Below, in pieces: positions 52,221 to 61,168 of a DNA stretch of 64,000 nt. The notes beneath the pieces are model-generated. The model saw only the letters and a list, made by a program, of their open reading frames with translations, was not told the origin of the DNA and did not search any database. This stretch comes from JBQTIU01 sp052387815 (GTDB taxonomy: Bacteria > Pseudomonadota > Alphaproteobacteria > CACIAM-22H2): positions 20,557-84,556 of the forward strand of contig JBQTIU010000074.1 in NCBI GenBank assembly GCA_052387815.1. Direction: 5' to 3'. The first letter of the stretch is position 1. The number at the start of each line of letters is the position of its first letter. The translations under genes were made by a program, and so were the position numbers.

Positions 52221-53033
52221 TCAGGCGGCGGGATGGCGGGCGATGAAGTCGCGCAGGACCGTCGCGCACTGGCGGGCATGGGAGAACACCACCCCGTGCC
52301 TGGCGCCGGCCACGACCTGGAGCTCCGCGCCTTTGATCATCGAGCGAATCTCGCATACCATGTCGACGGGCACGAACGGGCTGGCCTCGCCCACGATCAG
52401 CAGGGTCGGCGTCGTGATCCGGCCGAGGTCGCCCGCCAAGTCCATTTGGCGCAACATGCGCGAGGCTTCGAGGTTCGCGTGGGCGGGCGAGGCGGCCTGC
52501 TCGCGGTCGAACCACTCGTAGGCCGCCTGCGAAATCGCTCCCGGGCGGAAGCGGCTGTCCATCATCATCCTGGACCAGCCCGCCATGCCGCTCGTCGCGA
52601 CGAGGTCGCCCCAGGTGTCGATGCCGCCCTCGATCCGGCTGCCGCGGTGCGAGGCGGTGCACGAGGTCATGGTCAGCAGCACCTCGGGGCGGTGGATGGC
52701 CAGGTAATACCCCATGATGCCGCCGAGCGATTCGCCCACGAAGTGGAAGCGCGATAGGCCGGCGGCCTTGGCCACCGCGAGCGTGTCCTCGGCCAACAGC
52801 TCGAGCGACCACGGAAAGCCCGCCGGCGGCACGGAGGAGTGGCCGAAGCCCCGCAAGTCGAAGCGGACGAGGCGAAAGCGATCGGCAAGCGGCGGCAGCC
52901 AGTCGCTCCAGATGCCCGACGTCGTGCCGAGCCCGTGATGGAACAGGATGGCTTGCGGGTCCGCGACCCACGGCGGGACGAGATCGATCGCTTCGTAGTG
53001 GATCGACCCGTCGGCGCGATCGAGGATGGGCAT
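52221..53033 (-). CDS. Alpha/beta hydrolase
   Basis: Alpha/beta hydrolase-fold enzyme, 270 residues. Oxyanion-region FHHGLGTTSGIW, nucleophile Ser in FVGESLGGIMG, and the catalytic His in GARHGVVFSH. Such enzymes often cleave amides, esters or C-C bonds; the family includes ureidoacrylate and 3-oxoadipate enol-lactone hydrolase relatives. Divergent from the deacetylase, about 105 bp apart, at the head of a catabolic block. Confidence 0.88.
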   Translation of the reverse strand: MPILDRADGSIHYEAIDLVPPWVADPQAILFHHGLGTTSGIWSDWLPPLADRFRLVRFDLRGFGHSSVPPAGFPWSLELLAEDTLAVAKAAGLSRFHFVGESLGGIMGYYLAIHRPEVLLTMTSCTASHRGSRIEGGIDTWGDLVATSGMAGWSRMMMDSRFRPGAISQAAYEWFDREQAASPAHANLEASRMLRQMDLAGDLGRITTPTLLIVGEASPFVPVDMVCEIRSMIKGAELQVVAGARHGVVFSHARQCATVLRDFIARHPAA

Positions 53034-53138
53034 GGACGGCCTCGGGTAACGCTGGCGGCGCGGGCTTTCCCCACACGCCGAGGCGAGTATGAGGCGAGTA
53101 TGATGCGCGCCGACGAAAAACTGCAAGGAGGACACGCC

Positions 53139-54059
53139 ATGGCCGAGCCCTATCCCCGCGACCTGATCGGCTACGGACCCAACCCGCCCGATCCCAAGTG
53201 GCCAGGCGGCGCCCGCATCGCGGTCCAGTTCGTGCTCAATTACGAGGAGGGCGGCGAAAACAACATCCTGCACGGCGACGAGGCCTCGGAGGGAATCCTC
53301 ACGGATATCGTCGGCCATCCCTCGTTTCTGGCCTTGAAGGGCCAGCGCAGCATGATGGTGGAATCGATCTACGAGTATGGCAGCCGCGCCGGGCTGTGGC
53401 GCTTGATGCGAATCTTCGCCGACCGCCGGCTCCACTTCACCGTCTTCGCCATCGGCATGGCGCTCGAACGCTACCCCGAGGCGGCCCGCGCCCTGACGGA
53501 GGCCGGCCACGAGATCATCAGCCACGGCTACCGGTGGATCGACTACCAGAATTTCAGTCTCGAGGACGAGCGCGAGCACATGCGGCGCGCCATCGCCGCC
53601 CAGGTGAAGACCGTGGGCCACCGGCCGCTCGGCTGGTTCACCGGTCGCAACAGCCCCAACACCAGGCGCCTGGTGGTCGAGGAGGGCGGGTTCCTCTACG
53701 ATGCGGACGCCTATGCCGACGACCTCCCCTATTGGCTCGAGGTCGACGGCAAGTCGCACCTCGTCGTTCCCTACACCCTCGACAACAACGACATGCGCTT
53801 TTCCACGGCGCAAGGCTTCAGCAACGGCGAGCAGTTCTTCGTCTATCTGCGCGACGCCTTTGACCAGCTCTATGCCGAGGGCGCTTATGCGCCGAAGATG
53901 ATGTCGATCGGCTTGCACGCGCGCCTCGTCGGCCGGCCTGGCCGCGCGCGGGGCCTCGTCCGCTTCCTCGATCACATCCAATCCCACGCCAAGGTGTGGA
54001 TTTCCCGGCGCATCGATATCGCCCGGCACTGGATCGCGCACCATCCGCCCCGCAAGTGA
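53139..54059 (+). CDS. Polysaccharide deacetylase-family protein, PuuE type
   Basis: CE4-fold metallohydrolase of the PuuE group, 306 residues, the same length as the Pseudomonas allantoinase PuuE. Marks: VQFVLNYEEGGENNILHGD, AGHEIISHGYRWIDYQNFS with the metal His, WFTGRNSPNTRRLV and the C-terminal SIGLHARLVGRPGR. PuuE opens allantoin to allantoate. Here it could open allantoin or another cyclic ureide or imide. AAGGAGG precedes the ATG. Confidence 0.88.
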   Translation: MAEPYPRDLIGYGPNPPDPKWPGGARIAVQFVLNYEEGGENNILHGDEASEGILTDIVGHPSFLALKGQRSMMVESIYEYGSRAGLWRLMRIFADRRLHFTVFAIGMALERYPEAARALTEAGHEIISHGYRWIDYQNFSLEDEREHMRRAIAAQVKTVGHRPLGWFTGRNSPNTRRLVVEEGGFLYDADAYADDLPYWLEVDGKSHLVVPYTLDNNDMRFSTAQGFSNGEQFFVYLRDAFDQLYAEGAYAPKMMSIGLHARLVGRPGRARGLVRFLDHIQSHAKVWISRRIDIARHWIAHHPPRK

Positions 54060-54183
54060 GGCGCACGCCGCGGCCGGTTCGCGTTGCCGCGGGGGACCAT
54101 TTTCACTAGGGTTGCGATAACCTTAATCTCATGGTAGGCCCGGCTGGGCGACAACCCGGGCCGCCGATCGAAGGGAGGTTCAA

Positions 54184-55158
54184 ATGCCGAGACTCTGGTC
54201 GTTCCTGCTCGCCGCCGCCGTGCCCGCGCTGGCCTTCGCTCCGCCCGCCGCCGCGCAGAAATGGCTGATGGCGTCGGGCTACGGCGATACGTTCTATCAC
54301 ACCGGCAACCTCGCCGAGTTCGTTGACGACGTGAAGAAGTCGTCGGGCGGCAAGCTGGAGGTCGAGCTCCACAAGAACCAGACGCTGATCAAGCTGCCCG
54401 AGATCAAGCGGGCCGTCCAGACGGAGCAGGTGCAGCTCGGGGAGATCCTGCTGAGCCAATACGGCAACGAGGACGCGCTGTTCGAGATCAACGACATCCC
54501 GTTCCTCGCCGAAGACTTCGACCGGGCGGAAAAGCTGTGGTCGATCGCCAAGGGCCCGATCGCCAAGCGGATCGCCGACAAGGGCATGCGCGTGCTGTAC
54601 GAAGGCCCGTGGCCGACCAGCGGCTTCTATTACAGGGCGCCGGTCACCTCGCTCGAAGAGATCAAGGGCGTCAAGCTGCGGGTCTACAGCGCGATGACGC
54701 GCCGCATGGGCGAGCTCATGGGGACGATCCCGACCATCGTGCCGTTCGCCGAGGTGCCGCAGGCCTTTGCAACCAAGGTGGTCGATGCGATGTTCACGGC
54801 CCCGCAGCTCGGCCTATCGCTGCAGGCCTGGGATTTCATCAAGGCCTACACCGACGTGGGCTCGCATGTGCCGATGAACCTGGTGATCGTCAACGAGGTG
54901 GCATTCAAGCGCCTGTTGCCCGACGCCCAGAACGCGTTGCTGGCCGCGGCCGGCCGAGCGCAGGTCCGGGCCTGGCAGCTCGCGCGGGCGAGCACCAACA
55001 CCCAGAAGCAGACCCTCGCCGGCAAGGGCATGACGGTCACCCGGGCCGACGCCAAGCTGATGGCGCAGCTCGAGCCGATCGGCCGCACCTTGCTGGCTGA
55101 ATGGCTGCAGAAAGCGGGCCCCGACGGCGAGGCCATCATCAAGAGCTACCGGCAGTAA
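54184..55158 (+). CDS. dctP: TRAP transporter substrate-binding protein (DctP family)
   Basis: Periplasmic binding protein of a TRAP transporter, 324 residues. Signal peptide with cleavage near AAAQ. A DctP fold with the conserved ligand Arg in KLRVYSAMTRRMG and Asn or Gln near SLQAWDF. GGGAGG precedes the ATG. First of the dctPQM genes. Confidence 0.9.
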   Translation: MPRLWSFLLAAAVPALAFAPPAAAQKWLMASGYGDTFYHTGNLAEFVDDVKKSSGGKLEVELHKNQTLIKLPEIKRAVQTEQVQLGEILLSQYGNEDALFEINDIPFLAEDFDRAEKLWSIAKGPIAKRIADKGMRVLYEGPWPTSGFYYRAPVTSLEEIKGVKLRVYSAMTRRMGELMGTIPTIVPFAEVPQAFATKVVDAMFTAPQLGLSLQAWDFIKAYTDVGSHVPMNLVIVNEVAFKRLLPDAQNALLAAAGRAQVRAWQLARASTNTQKQTLAGKGMTVTRADAKLMAQLEPIGRTLLAEWLQKAGPDGEAIIKSYRQ

Positions 55159-55225
55159 CCGATCCGGCCGGCGGACCGGCGCGGGGCGTGGGCGCCGGTC
55201 CGCTTGGCCTCGGCTCCTGACGGCG

Positions 55226-55753
55226 GTGCGTTCACTCCTCGACGGCCTCTATCGCTGGTGCGGGACGCTCGCCGGCGTTTGTCTTGCCCTGATCGCGGTC
55301 CTCGTGCTGGCGCAGATCGGCGGCCGCCTGTTCGGCGTCCTCGTTCCGGCGGCCGACGATTTCGCCGGCTACAGCATGGCGGCCTCGCTGTTCCTGGCGC
55401 TTGCCCACACGTTCCGGGCGGGCGGACATGTCCGCATTTCGCTCGTGGTCGAGCGCTTGCGCGGCAGGCCCCGGCGTTGGATCGAGCTCTGGTCGCTCGC
55501 TGGGGCCGCGGCGCTGATCGGGTACTTCACCTGGTTCGTGGGCGACATGACCTGGGATTCCTTCCGCTTCGGCGACCGCTCCCAAGGCATGGTCGCCACG
55601 CCCTTATGGATGCCCCAATCCGTGCTCGCGGTCGGACTCGCGGTGCTGTTCGTGTGCCTTGTAGACGAGTTCGTGCATGTCGCCCGGGGCGGCGCGCCCC
55701 GCTATGGGGAGCCCGCTGCCATACCTCGCGGTGGCGGCACTCCGGACGACTGA
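55226..55753 (+). CDS. dctQ: TRAP transporter small permease (DctQ family)
   Basis: Four-TM small subunit, 175 residues, starting at GTG. The DctQ mark MAASLFLALAHTFRAGGHVRI lies near residue 50. It precedes dctM by 8 bp. Confidence 0.88.
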   Translation: MRSLLDGLYRWCGTLAGVCLALIAVLVLAQIGGRLFGVLVPAADDFAGYSMAASLFLALAHTFRAGGHVRISLVVERLRGRPRRWIELWSLAGAAALIGYFTWFVGDMTWDSFRFGDRSQGMVATPLWMPQSVLAVGLAVLFVCLVDEFVHVARGGAPRYGEPAAIPRGGGTPDD

Positions 55754-55761
55754 GCGGCGCC

Positions 55762-57066
55762 GTGGATCAGGTCGTCCTCTCGATCCTGTTGATGGCGCTG
55801 CTGTTCGTCCTCCTGGGGAGCGGGATGTGGATCGCCTTGTCGTTGCTCGCCGTCGGCATCGTCGGCATGGCGCTGGTCACGCCCGCGCCGGTCGGCAAGA
55901 TTCTCGCCACCACGACCTGGGGGGCGAGCGGAAGCTGGACGCTGGTCTCGCTGCCGCTGTTCTTATGGATGGGCGAGATCCTGTTCCGCACCCGGCTGTC
56001 CGAGCACATGTTCATAGGCCTGGCGCCATGGCTCAACTGGCTGCCGGGGCGTCTCGTGCACATCAACGTCGTCGGCTGCGGGATTTTCGCGGCCGTGTCC
56101 GGATCCTCGTCGGCCACCTGCGCCACCATCGGCAGGATGTCGCTGCCGGAGCTGCGGCGGCTGGGGTACGACGAGCGGATGTCGATCGGCACGCTCGCCG
56201 GCTCGGGCACGCTTGGCATCCTGATCCCGCCGTCGATCGCCTTGATCATCTACGGCGTGGTGGCCGGGGTCTCGATCCCGCGCCTGTTCATCGCCGGCAT
56301 CCTGCCGGGCATCGTGCTGATGCTGATGTTCATGGGCTATGTCGCGGCGTGGGCCATCTTGCGGCCGGACAAAACGCCGCGCACCGAGCTCAAGATGACC
56401 CTCGCCGAGCGGTTCTATCGCGTCCGCCTGCTGGTCCCGGTCATGCTCCTGATCGTCGCCGTGCTGGGGTCGATCTACGCCGGGTTCGCCACCGCGACCG
56501 AAGCGGCGGCGGTCGGAGTCGCCGGCGCGCTCTTGCTGTCGGCCGCATCCGGCTCGCTCACCGGGGAGAATTTCGCCGCCAGCGTCATGGGCGCGACGCG
56601 CACCTCGTGCATGATCGGCTTCATCGTCACCGGCGCGGCGTTCCTGTCGACCGCGACCGGCGTCACGGGCATACCGCAACTGCTGGCCACCTGGGTCGGG
56701 TCGCTCGGCCTGTCGGTCTACACGCTGATATTCGTCCTCACGCTGTTCTTCATCGTGCTTGGCTGCTTCCTCGAGGGCGTGTCGATGATCGTGCTGACCA
56801 TTTCCGTTCTCCTGCCCGTGGTCCAGCAGGCCGGGATCGACCTGGTCTGGTTCGGCGTTTACATCGTCGTGGTGATCGAAATGTCGTTGATCACCCCTCC
56901 GGTCGGCATCAACCTGTTCGTGCTCCAAGGCATGACCGGTCGCGACATCCTTTATGTTACGCGCGCGAGCCTGCCGTTCTTCTTCATCATGAATGCGATG
57001 GTCGTCATCATCACCGTCTATCCGGAGCTCGTCCTGTATCTGCCCGGCAAGATGCTGGCAAGGTGA
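55762..57066 (+). CDS. dctM: TRAP transporter large permease (DctM family)
   Basis: Large 12-TM subunit, 434 residues, canonical length from the GTG at 55762. Marks: GCGIFAAVSGSSSATCATIG and LAGSGTLGILIPPS. Follows dctQ by 8 bp and precedes the amidase by 18 bp, so dctPQM and the amidase look like one operon. Confidence 0.92.
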   Translation: MDQVVLSILLMALLFVLLGSGMWIALSLLAVGIVGMALVTPAPVGKILATTTWGASGSWTLVSLPLFLWMGEILFRTRLSEHMFIGLAPWLNWLPGRLVHINVVGCGIFAAVSGSSSATCATIGRMSLPELRRLGYDERMSIGTLAGSGTLGILIPPSIALIIYGVVAGVSIPRLFIAGILPGIVLMLMFMGYVAAWAILRPDKTPRTELKMTLAERFYRVRLLVPVMLLIVAVLGSIYAGFATATEAAAVGVAGALLLSAASGSLTGENFAASVMGATRTSCMIGFIVTGAAFLSTATGVTGIPQLLATWVGSLGLSVYTLIFVLTLFFIVLGCFLEGVSMIVLTISVLLPVVQQAGIDLVWFGVYIVVVIEMSLITPPVGINLFVLQGMTGRDILYVTRASLPFFFIMNAMVVIITVYPELVLYLPGKMLAR

Positions 57067-57084
57067 GGGGAAGGGACGAGGCGC

Positions 57085-58539
57085 ATGGCGACCGGCAACG
57101 ACATCGCCCGCATGGAGGCGCGGGAGCTCGCGGCGCGCGTTCGGGCCAAGGACTTGTCGCCGCTCGAAGTGGTGGACGCGGTACTCGACCGGATGGAGCG
57201 CCTCGAGCCCGTCCTCAACGCGTTCTCGACGCCGACGCCCGAGTTCGCGCGCGAACAGGCGAGGCGCCTCGAAGGCGAAATCATGGCCGGCCGGCCGGTC
57301 GGCCCGCTGGCGGGTGTCCCCATCGGCATCAAGGACCTTCTTTTCACCAAAGGGATTGCGACGGTGGCGGGCTCGGTCGCTTACCGCAATCACGTTCCCG
57401 ACGAGGACGATGTGGTGGTCGAACGCTTGAAGGCGGCGGGCGCCATCATCATCGGCAAGACCAATGTGCCGGAACTCGGCTATTCCGGGGTCGGCCACAA
57501 CCCGGTCTTCGAAACGACCCGCAATCCCTGGAATACCGACATGACGCCGGGCGGCTCCAGCGCCGGATCGGGGGCCGCGGTCGCGGCGGGCCTCGGGCCG
57601 GTCGCCATCGGCAGCGACGGCGGCGGTTCGATCCGCGCCCCGGCCGCATTTTGCGGCATCTACGGCCTCAAACCGTCGATGGGCCGGGTCCCGCTCTACC
57701 CGGGTTGCCGGGACGAACGCTATCCGGGCCTCTCGAGCTGGGAGGGCCTTGAGCATATCGGGCCGATAAGCCGCACCGTCGCCGACAGCGCGCTCGTGAT
57801 GTCGGCGATCGCCGGCCCCGACGACCGCGACCGGTTGTCGCTGCCGGCACCGGATTTCGATTGGCTGGAATGCCTCGAGGGCGATCTCAAAGGGCGAAGG
57901 GTCGCCTATAGCGCCGACTGGGGATTTGCCGCCGTGGATTCGCGGGTGCGGCGGATCGTCGGCGAGGCCGTCAAGGTCTTCGAACGCGATCTCGGGTGCA
58001 TCGTCGAAGAAGCCGATCCGGGGTTCGACGATCACCAGTCGGCCTTCTGGGGGCTGGTCGCGCTTGACTCCGACCTTAAGGGCATGCGCTCGCTCGCGGA
58101 CGAATACGAGGGCCGGATGTCCTATCACCTCGTCGAATTTCTGCGCCGGCCTTGGACCGCCGAGGACCTGACCGAGGCCGTGATCGCCCGCAAGGCGATC
58201 TACAACAAGATGTGGCGGTTCATGCGTCGCTACGATCTCTTGTTGACGCCGACGCTCGCCGTGCCGGCGTTCCCGGTCCATATCCGGGGCCCGGAGAAAA
58301 TCGACGGACGGATGGTGGCGCCGATCAAGTGGACCGCCTTCATGTTCCCGTTCAACATGACGGGCCAGCCCGCCGCCTCGGTTCCTGCCGGCTGGACCGA
58401 GGACGGCTTGCCGGTCGGCCTGCAGATCGTCGGCCGGCACCTCGACGATCCCCTGGTGTTGCGGGCCTCGGTGGCGTTCGAGGCCGCGCTCCCCTGGAAG
58501 CATCGCTGGCCGCCGCTGCTTGAGAAGATGGGCCTATAA
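57085..58539 (+). CDS. Amidase-signature family hydrolase
   Basis: Amidase, 484 residues. The triad is Lys83 in IGIKD, Ser159 in GGSSAGSG and Ser182 in GSDGGGSIRAPA. The C-terminal end AFEAALPWKHRWPPLL is typical. It differs from the amidase at 991. With the PuuE-type enzyme and alpha/beta hydrolase it probably completes breakdown of a ureide or amide imported by DctPQM. Confidence 0.9.
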   Translation: MATGNDIARMEARELAARVRAKDLSPLEVVDAVLDRMERLEPVLNAFSTPTPEFAREQARRLEGEIMAGRPVGPLAGVPIGIKDLLFTKGIATVAGSVAYRNHVPDEDDVVVERLKAAGAIIIGKTNVPELGYSGVGHNPVFETTRNPWNTDMTPGGSSAGSGAAVAAGLGPVAIGSDGGGSIRAPAAFCGIYGLKPSMGRVPLYPGCRDERYPGLSSWEGLEHIGPISRTVADSALVMSAIAGPDDRDRLSLPAPDFDWLECLEGDLKGRRVAYSADWGFAAVDSRVRRIVGEAVKVFERDLGCIVEEADPGFDDHQSAFWGLVALDSDLKGMRSLADEYEGRMSYHLVEFLRRPWTAEDLTEAVIARKAIYNKMWRFMRRYDLLLTPTLAVPAFPVHIRGPEKIDGRMVAPIKWTAFMFPFNMTGQPAASVPAGWTEDGLPVGLQIVGRHLDDPLVLRASVAFEAALPWKHRWPPLLEKMGL

Positions 58540-58613
58540 GCCAGTACCTCCGTCAAGCGCGCCGCGGGACGCCGCCTTCGCCGCGCGGGAACCCTTGTGC
58601 AACGCGGCCCAAA

Positions 58614-59039
58614 TCAGGTCCAGGGATTCATGACTTTCGCGCCGGCCCGGCGCAAATCCCGCTCGTTGCGCGTCACGGCCGTCAGTCCGGAGCGGATCGC
58701 AATTGCCGCGATCTTGAGGTCGGCGGTTGCGAGGCTAAGGCCGCGGCGCTGCATGCTCGCCAGATTTCGCCCCCAGATTCGCGCCGCCTCCACGTCCAAG
58801 GCCAGGACACGGTCTTCGAAGACCTTCGGCAGATTGGCAAACCACGCCTCGAGTTCCCGGCGCCGTCGGCTTTCCTCAAGCAGACAAATGCCGGGCACGA
58901 TTCCGCCGCCGGTGATCACGCTCACGTATTGCTGACGGCTCGGCGTCAAAGAGACCCAAGCCCGCACGGCCTCGTCAGGCCGTCGCTTGGCGAAAGTCGA
59001 GACCACCATCGTATCCAAGAGGTAGCCGGCCTCGCTCAC
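58614..59039 (-). CDS. VapC-type PIN toxin with one acidic residue missing
   Basis: PIN-domain ribonuclease toxin, 141 residues. Conserved acids are Asp in YLLDTMVVS, Asp in LATADLKIAAIA and the Asp of VTRNERDL. The second catalytic acid, normally Glu in a segment like ITxxEIxxG, reads ITGGGIVPGI, so Gly replaces Glu. The GTG start overlaps the antitoxin stop as GTGA. The family usually needs the Glu for metal binding, so activity is doubtful. Confidence 0.8.
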   Translation of the reverse strand: MSEAGYLLDTMVVSTFAKRRPDEAVRAWVSLTPSRQQYVSVITGGGIVPGICLLEESRRRRELEAWFANLPKVFEDRVLALDVEAARIWGRNLASMQRRGLSLATADLKIAAIAIRSGLTAVTRNERDLRRAGAKVMNPWT

Positions 59040-59302
59040 GAAAGATCGATCCTGCGAGCCCAACCCTTGCGACGCGCGAACAAGGCATCGACCTCATCGT
59101 CGGAAAGGTCGAGCTTCGGACACCGCAACAGGTAGTGGACGACGGTCTCACGCGGCGCGGTACGCTTTTCCCATTCCGCGTGAGCGACCACGACGGCGGC
59201 CGGCCTTCCGTGCCGGGTGATGAGCTGCGGCCCGTGCGCGATGGCTTCGGCGACGGCCTCGCGCGATCGGTTTTTGGCGTCGTGGAGCTGCCAAGTCCTC
59301 AT
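59036..59302 (-). CDS. Phd/YefM-family antitoxin
   Basis: Antitoxin, 88 residues. The N terminus WQLHDAKNRSREAVAEAI with GPQLITRHGRPAAVVV is the Phd/YefM DNA-binding fold; the C terminus is the toxin-binding tail. The stop overlaps the VapC GTG. Pairing of Phd-type antitoxins with PIN toxins is common. Confidence 0.88.
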   Translation of the reverse strand: MRTWQLHDAKNRSREAVAEAIAHGPQLITRHGRPAAVVVAHAEWEKRTAPRETVVHYLLRCPKLDLSDDEVDALFARRKGWARRIDLS

Positions 59303-59391
59303 CGCTGCCGCCCGAATCTGTCTCGTCCGGACCGAATCGGCGTCGCGACGCCGGAAAGCGATGGGAACCTTGCCGAACCGCCGCCCTGGCG

Positions 59392-60108
59392 TCAGCGCGA
59401 ATGGCGCTCGATCGCGGCGTTGAAGTCGGCGACCGCGCGGGCGGGCCCGTGGGGATACTCCCAGACGCCCGACGCCACGGCGAGGAAATCGGCGCCGGCC
59501 GCGACTAGCGGCCCGCAGTTATCGACCGCGATACCGCCGATCGCCACGCACGGCACGGTCATCAGCTCGTGCCACCACGCGAGCAACTCGGGATCGGCGC
59601 GGCCTGCGGGTTCTTCCTTGGTGGCGGAGGGAAAGAAGGCGCCGAAGGCGACGTAGTCCGCCCCGGCCTCGGCCGCCACTATGGCGAGATGGCGCGAGGC
59701 GTGACAGGTCACGCCGATGATCCGCTCCTTGCCCACCGCCGCCCGCGCCGCCTCGACGCTGGCGTCCTGCTGCCCGATATGGACGCCGTCGCAGCCGGCC
59801 TCGGCGGCGAGATCGGGGCGGTCGTTCAAGAGAAAGGCGACGTCGCGCGATTGCACCGCCGGGCGCAGCGCATCGCAGGCGCGTCGAATGGCGTCCTCGC
59901 CGGCGCCCTTGAGGCGGAGCTGGACGCAGGCCACCGGTCCCGCGTCGAGCGCCGCGGCGAGCGTGTCCCGGAACGCCGTCGGTTCGAGGACCGGGGGCGT
60001 CACGAGGTAGAGCTGGCAGCGCGGCGCGGTCAGGCTTCGCCTAATGAATCCGGGTGATCCATGTCGAGGAGCGCGCCGCTTCTTAGCCGAGCGGGCCGGG
60101 TTTGGCAA
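59392..60108 (-). CDS. thiE: Thiamine-phosphate synthase
   Basis: Joins the pyrimidine and thiazole halves of thiamine. The product is 238 residues from the ATG at 60108; the first 30 are a basic extension beyond the family, and the domain starts at CQLYLVTP. Phosphate and metal marks: VQLRLKG, LNDRPDLA, GCDGVHIGQQDAS, IIGVTCH and ADYVAFGAFFPSATK. A start nearer residue 25 may be real, but no ATG, GTG or TTG sits there. No TPP riboswitch was seen. Alone, not in a thi operon. Confidence 0.88.
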   Translation of the reverse strand: MPNPARSAKKRRAPRHGSPGFIRRSLTAPRCQLYLVTPPVLEPTAFRDTLAAALDAGPVACVQLRLKGAGEDAIRRACDALRPAVQSRDVAFLLNDRPDLAAEAGCDGVHIGQQDASVEAARAAVGKERIIGVTCHASRHLAIVAAEAGADYVAFGAFFPSATKEEPAGRADPELLAWWHELMTVPCVAIGGIAVDNCGPLVAAGADFLAVASGVWEYPHGPARAVADFNAAIERHSR

Positions 60109-60139
60109 TCGCGCCCCGCTTGGGGGTCGCCGCGATGAG

Positions 60140-60335
60140 ACGGGCGAGGCGTTGCCTCGCCGGCCTCAAGACCCGCCCGCACTGTAGGAGCGGGTTTCCA
60201 ACCCGCCCGGGCGGGTCACAGACCCGCCCCTACGAAAGGGCGACGCATTTTCCTATGTAGGGGCGGGTTACAGACCCGCCGCTACGAAAGGGCGACGCTG
60301 TTCCCTATGTAGGGGCGCGTTCCGAACCCCCCCTT
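60140..60335. repeat. Cluster of three or four modular hairpin repeats
   Basis: Contains a GGCGAGGC/GCCTCGCC stem, GGGTTTCCAACCC, and two copies of GTAGGGGCGGGTTACAGACCCGCC-like stems with the shared flank ACGAAAGGGCGACGC. The last unit is degenerate. Lies between thiE and the creatininase gene, which are divergent. Confidence 0.8.
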
Positions 60336-60397
60336 GCGCCGGCACCGCGTTCGGGGGCAAGAAAGGCTCGACCGGATCCCATCACCAGCGAGGCGCC

Positions 60398-61168
60398 ATG
60401 CTGCTGCATCTGCAAACCTGGCGGGAGGTCGAGGACTACCTCGAGCGCAGCCAGGGCATCATCATTCCCATCGGCTCCACCGAGCAGCACGGGCCGAGCG
60501 GCCTCATCGGCACCGACGCGATCTGCGCCGAGGTGGTGGCGAGGGGCGTCGGCGAGGCGGCGGCGGCGCTGGTGGCGCCGACCATCGCGGTCGGCATGGC
60601 GCAGCATCACCTGGGCTTCGCCGGCTCGATCACCTTGCGGCCGTCGACTCTCATCGCCGTGATCGGCGATATCGTCCTGTCGCTGGCCCGGCACGGATTC
60701 TCACGCTTCTATTTCATCAACGGCCATGGCGGGAACATCGCCACCGTGACCGCCGCCTTTTCCGAGCTCCACGCCGAGGCGAGCCTCGACCCGCGGGGCA
60801 ACCGGCCGGCCGTCAAGTGCCGGCTGCGCAACTGGTGGCAGGCCAAACGCGTGAAGGCGATCGCCAAGGAGCTGTACGGTGCGGCCGAAGGCAGCCACGC
60901 CACGCCCTCCGAGGTCTCGCTCACCTGGCATGCCTATCCCGAGGCGATCAAGCGCGTCGCGCTCGATCCGCCGGTGGCGCCGAGCGGCGAGTTCTCCGAC
61001 GCCGACGACTATCGCCGCAATTTCCCGGACGGCCGCATCGGCTCCAATCCCGGCCTCGCCACGCCGCAAGCTGGCAAGCGGCTGCTCGCGGCCGCGGTGC
61101 GCGAGCTCGGCGACGACTATCGCGCCTTTATCGCGGCGCGCGACCTGTCGGCGCCCGCCGGCGGATAG
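60398..61168 (+). CDS. Creatininase-family metalloamidohydrolase
   Basis: Creatinine amidohydrolase-fold protein, 256 residues. Metal ligands are in STEQHGP, GTDAICAEV and FINGHGGN, and the late Glu in GSHATPSE. The family includes creatininase, formamide hydrolases and the mycofactocin peptidase MftE; no mycofactocin genes are nearby. The 3' end overlaps epmB convergently by 52 bp. Confidence 0.88.
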   Translation: MLLHLQTWREVEDYLERSQGIIIPIGSTEQHGPSGLIGTDAICAEVVARGVGEAAAALVAPTIAVGMAQHHLGFAGSITLRPSTLIAVIGDIVLSLARHGFSRFYFINGHGGNIATVTAAFSELHAEASLDPRGNRPAVKCRLRNWWQAKRVKAIAKELYGAAEGSHATPSEVSLTWHAYPEAIKRVALDPPVAPSGEFSDADDYRRNFPDGRIGSNPGLATPQAGKRLLAAAVRELGDDYRAFIAARDLSAPAGG

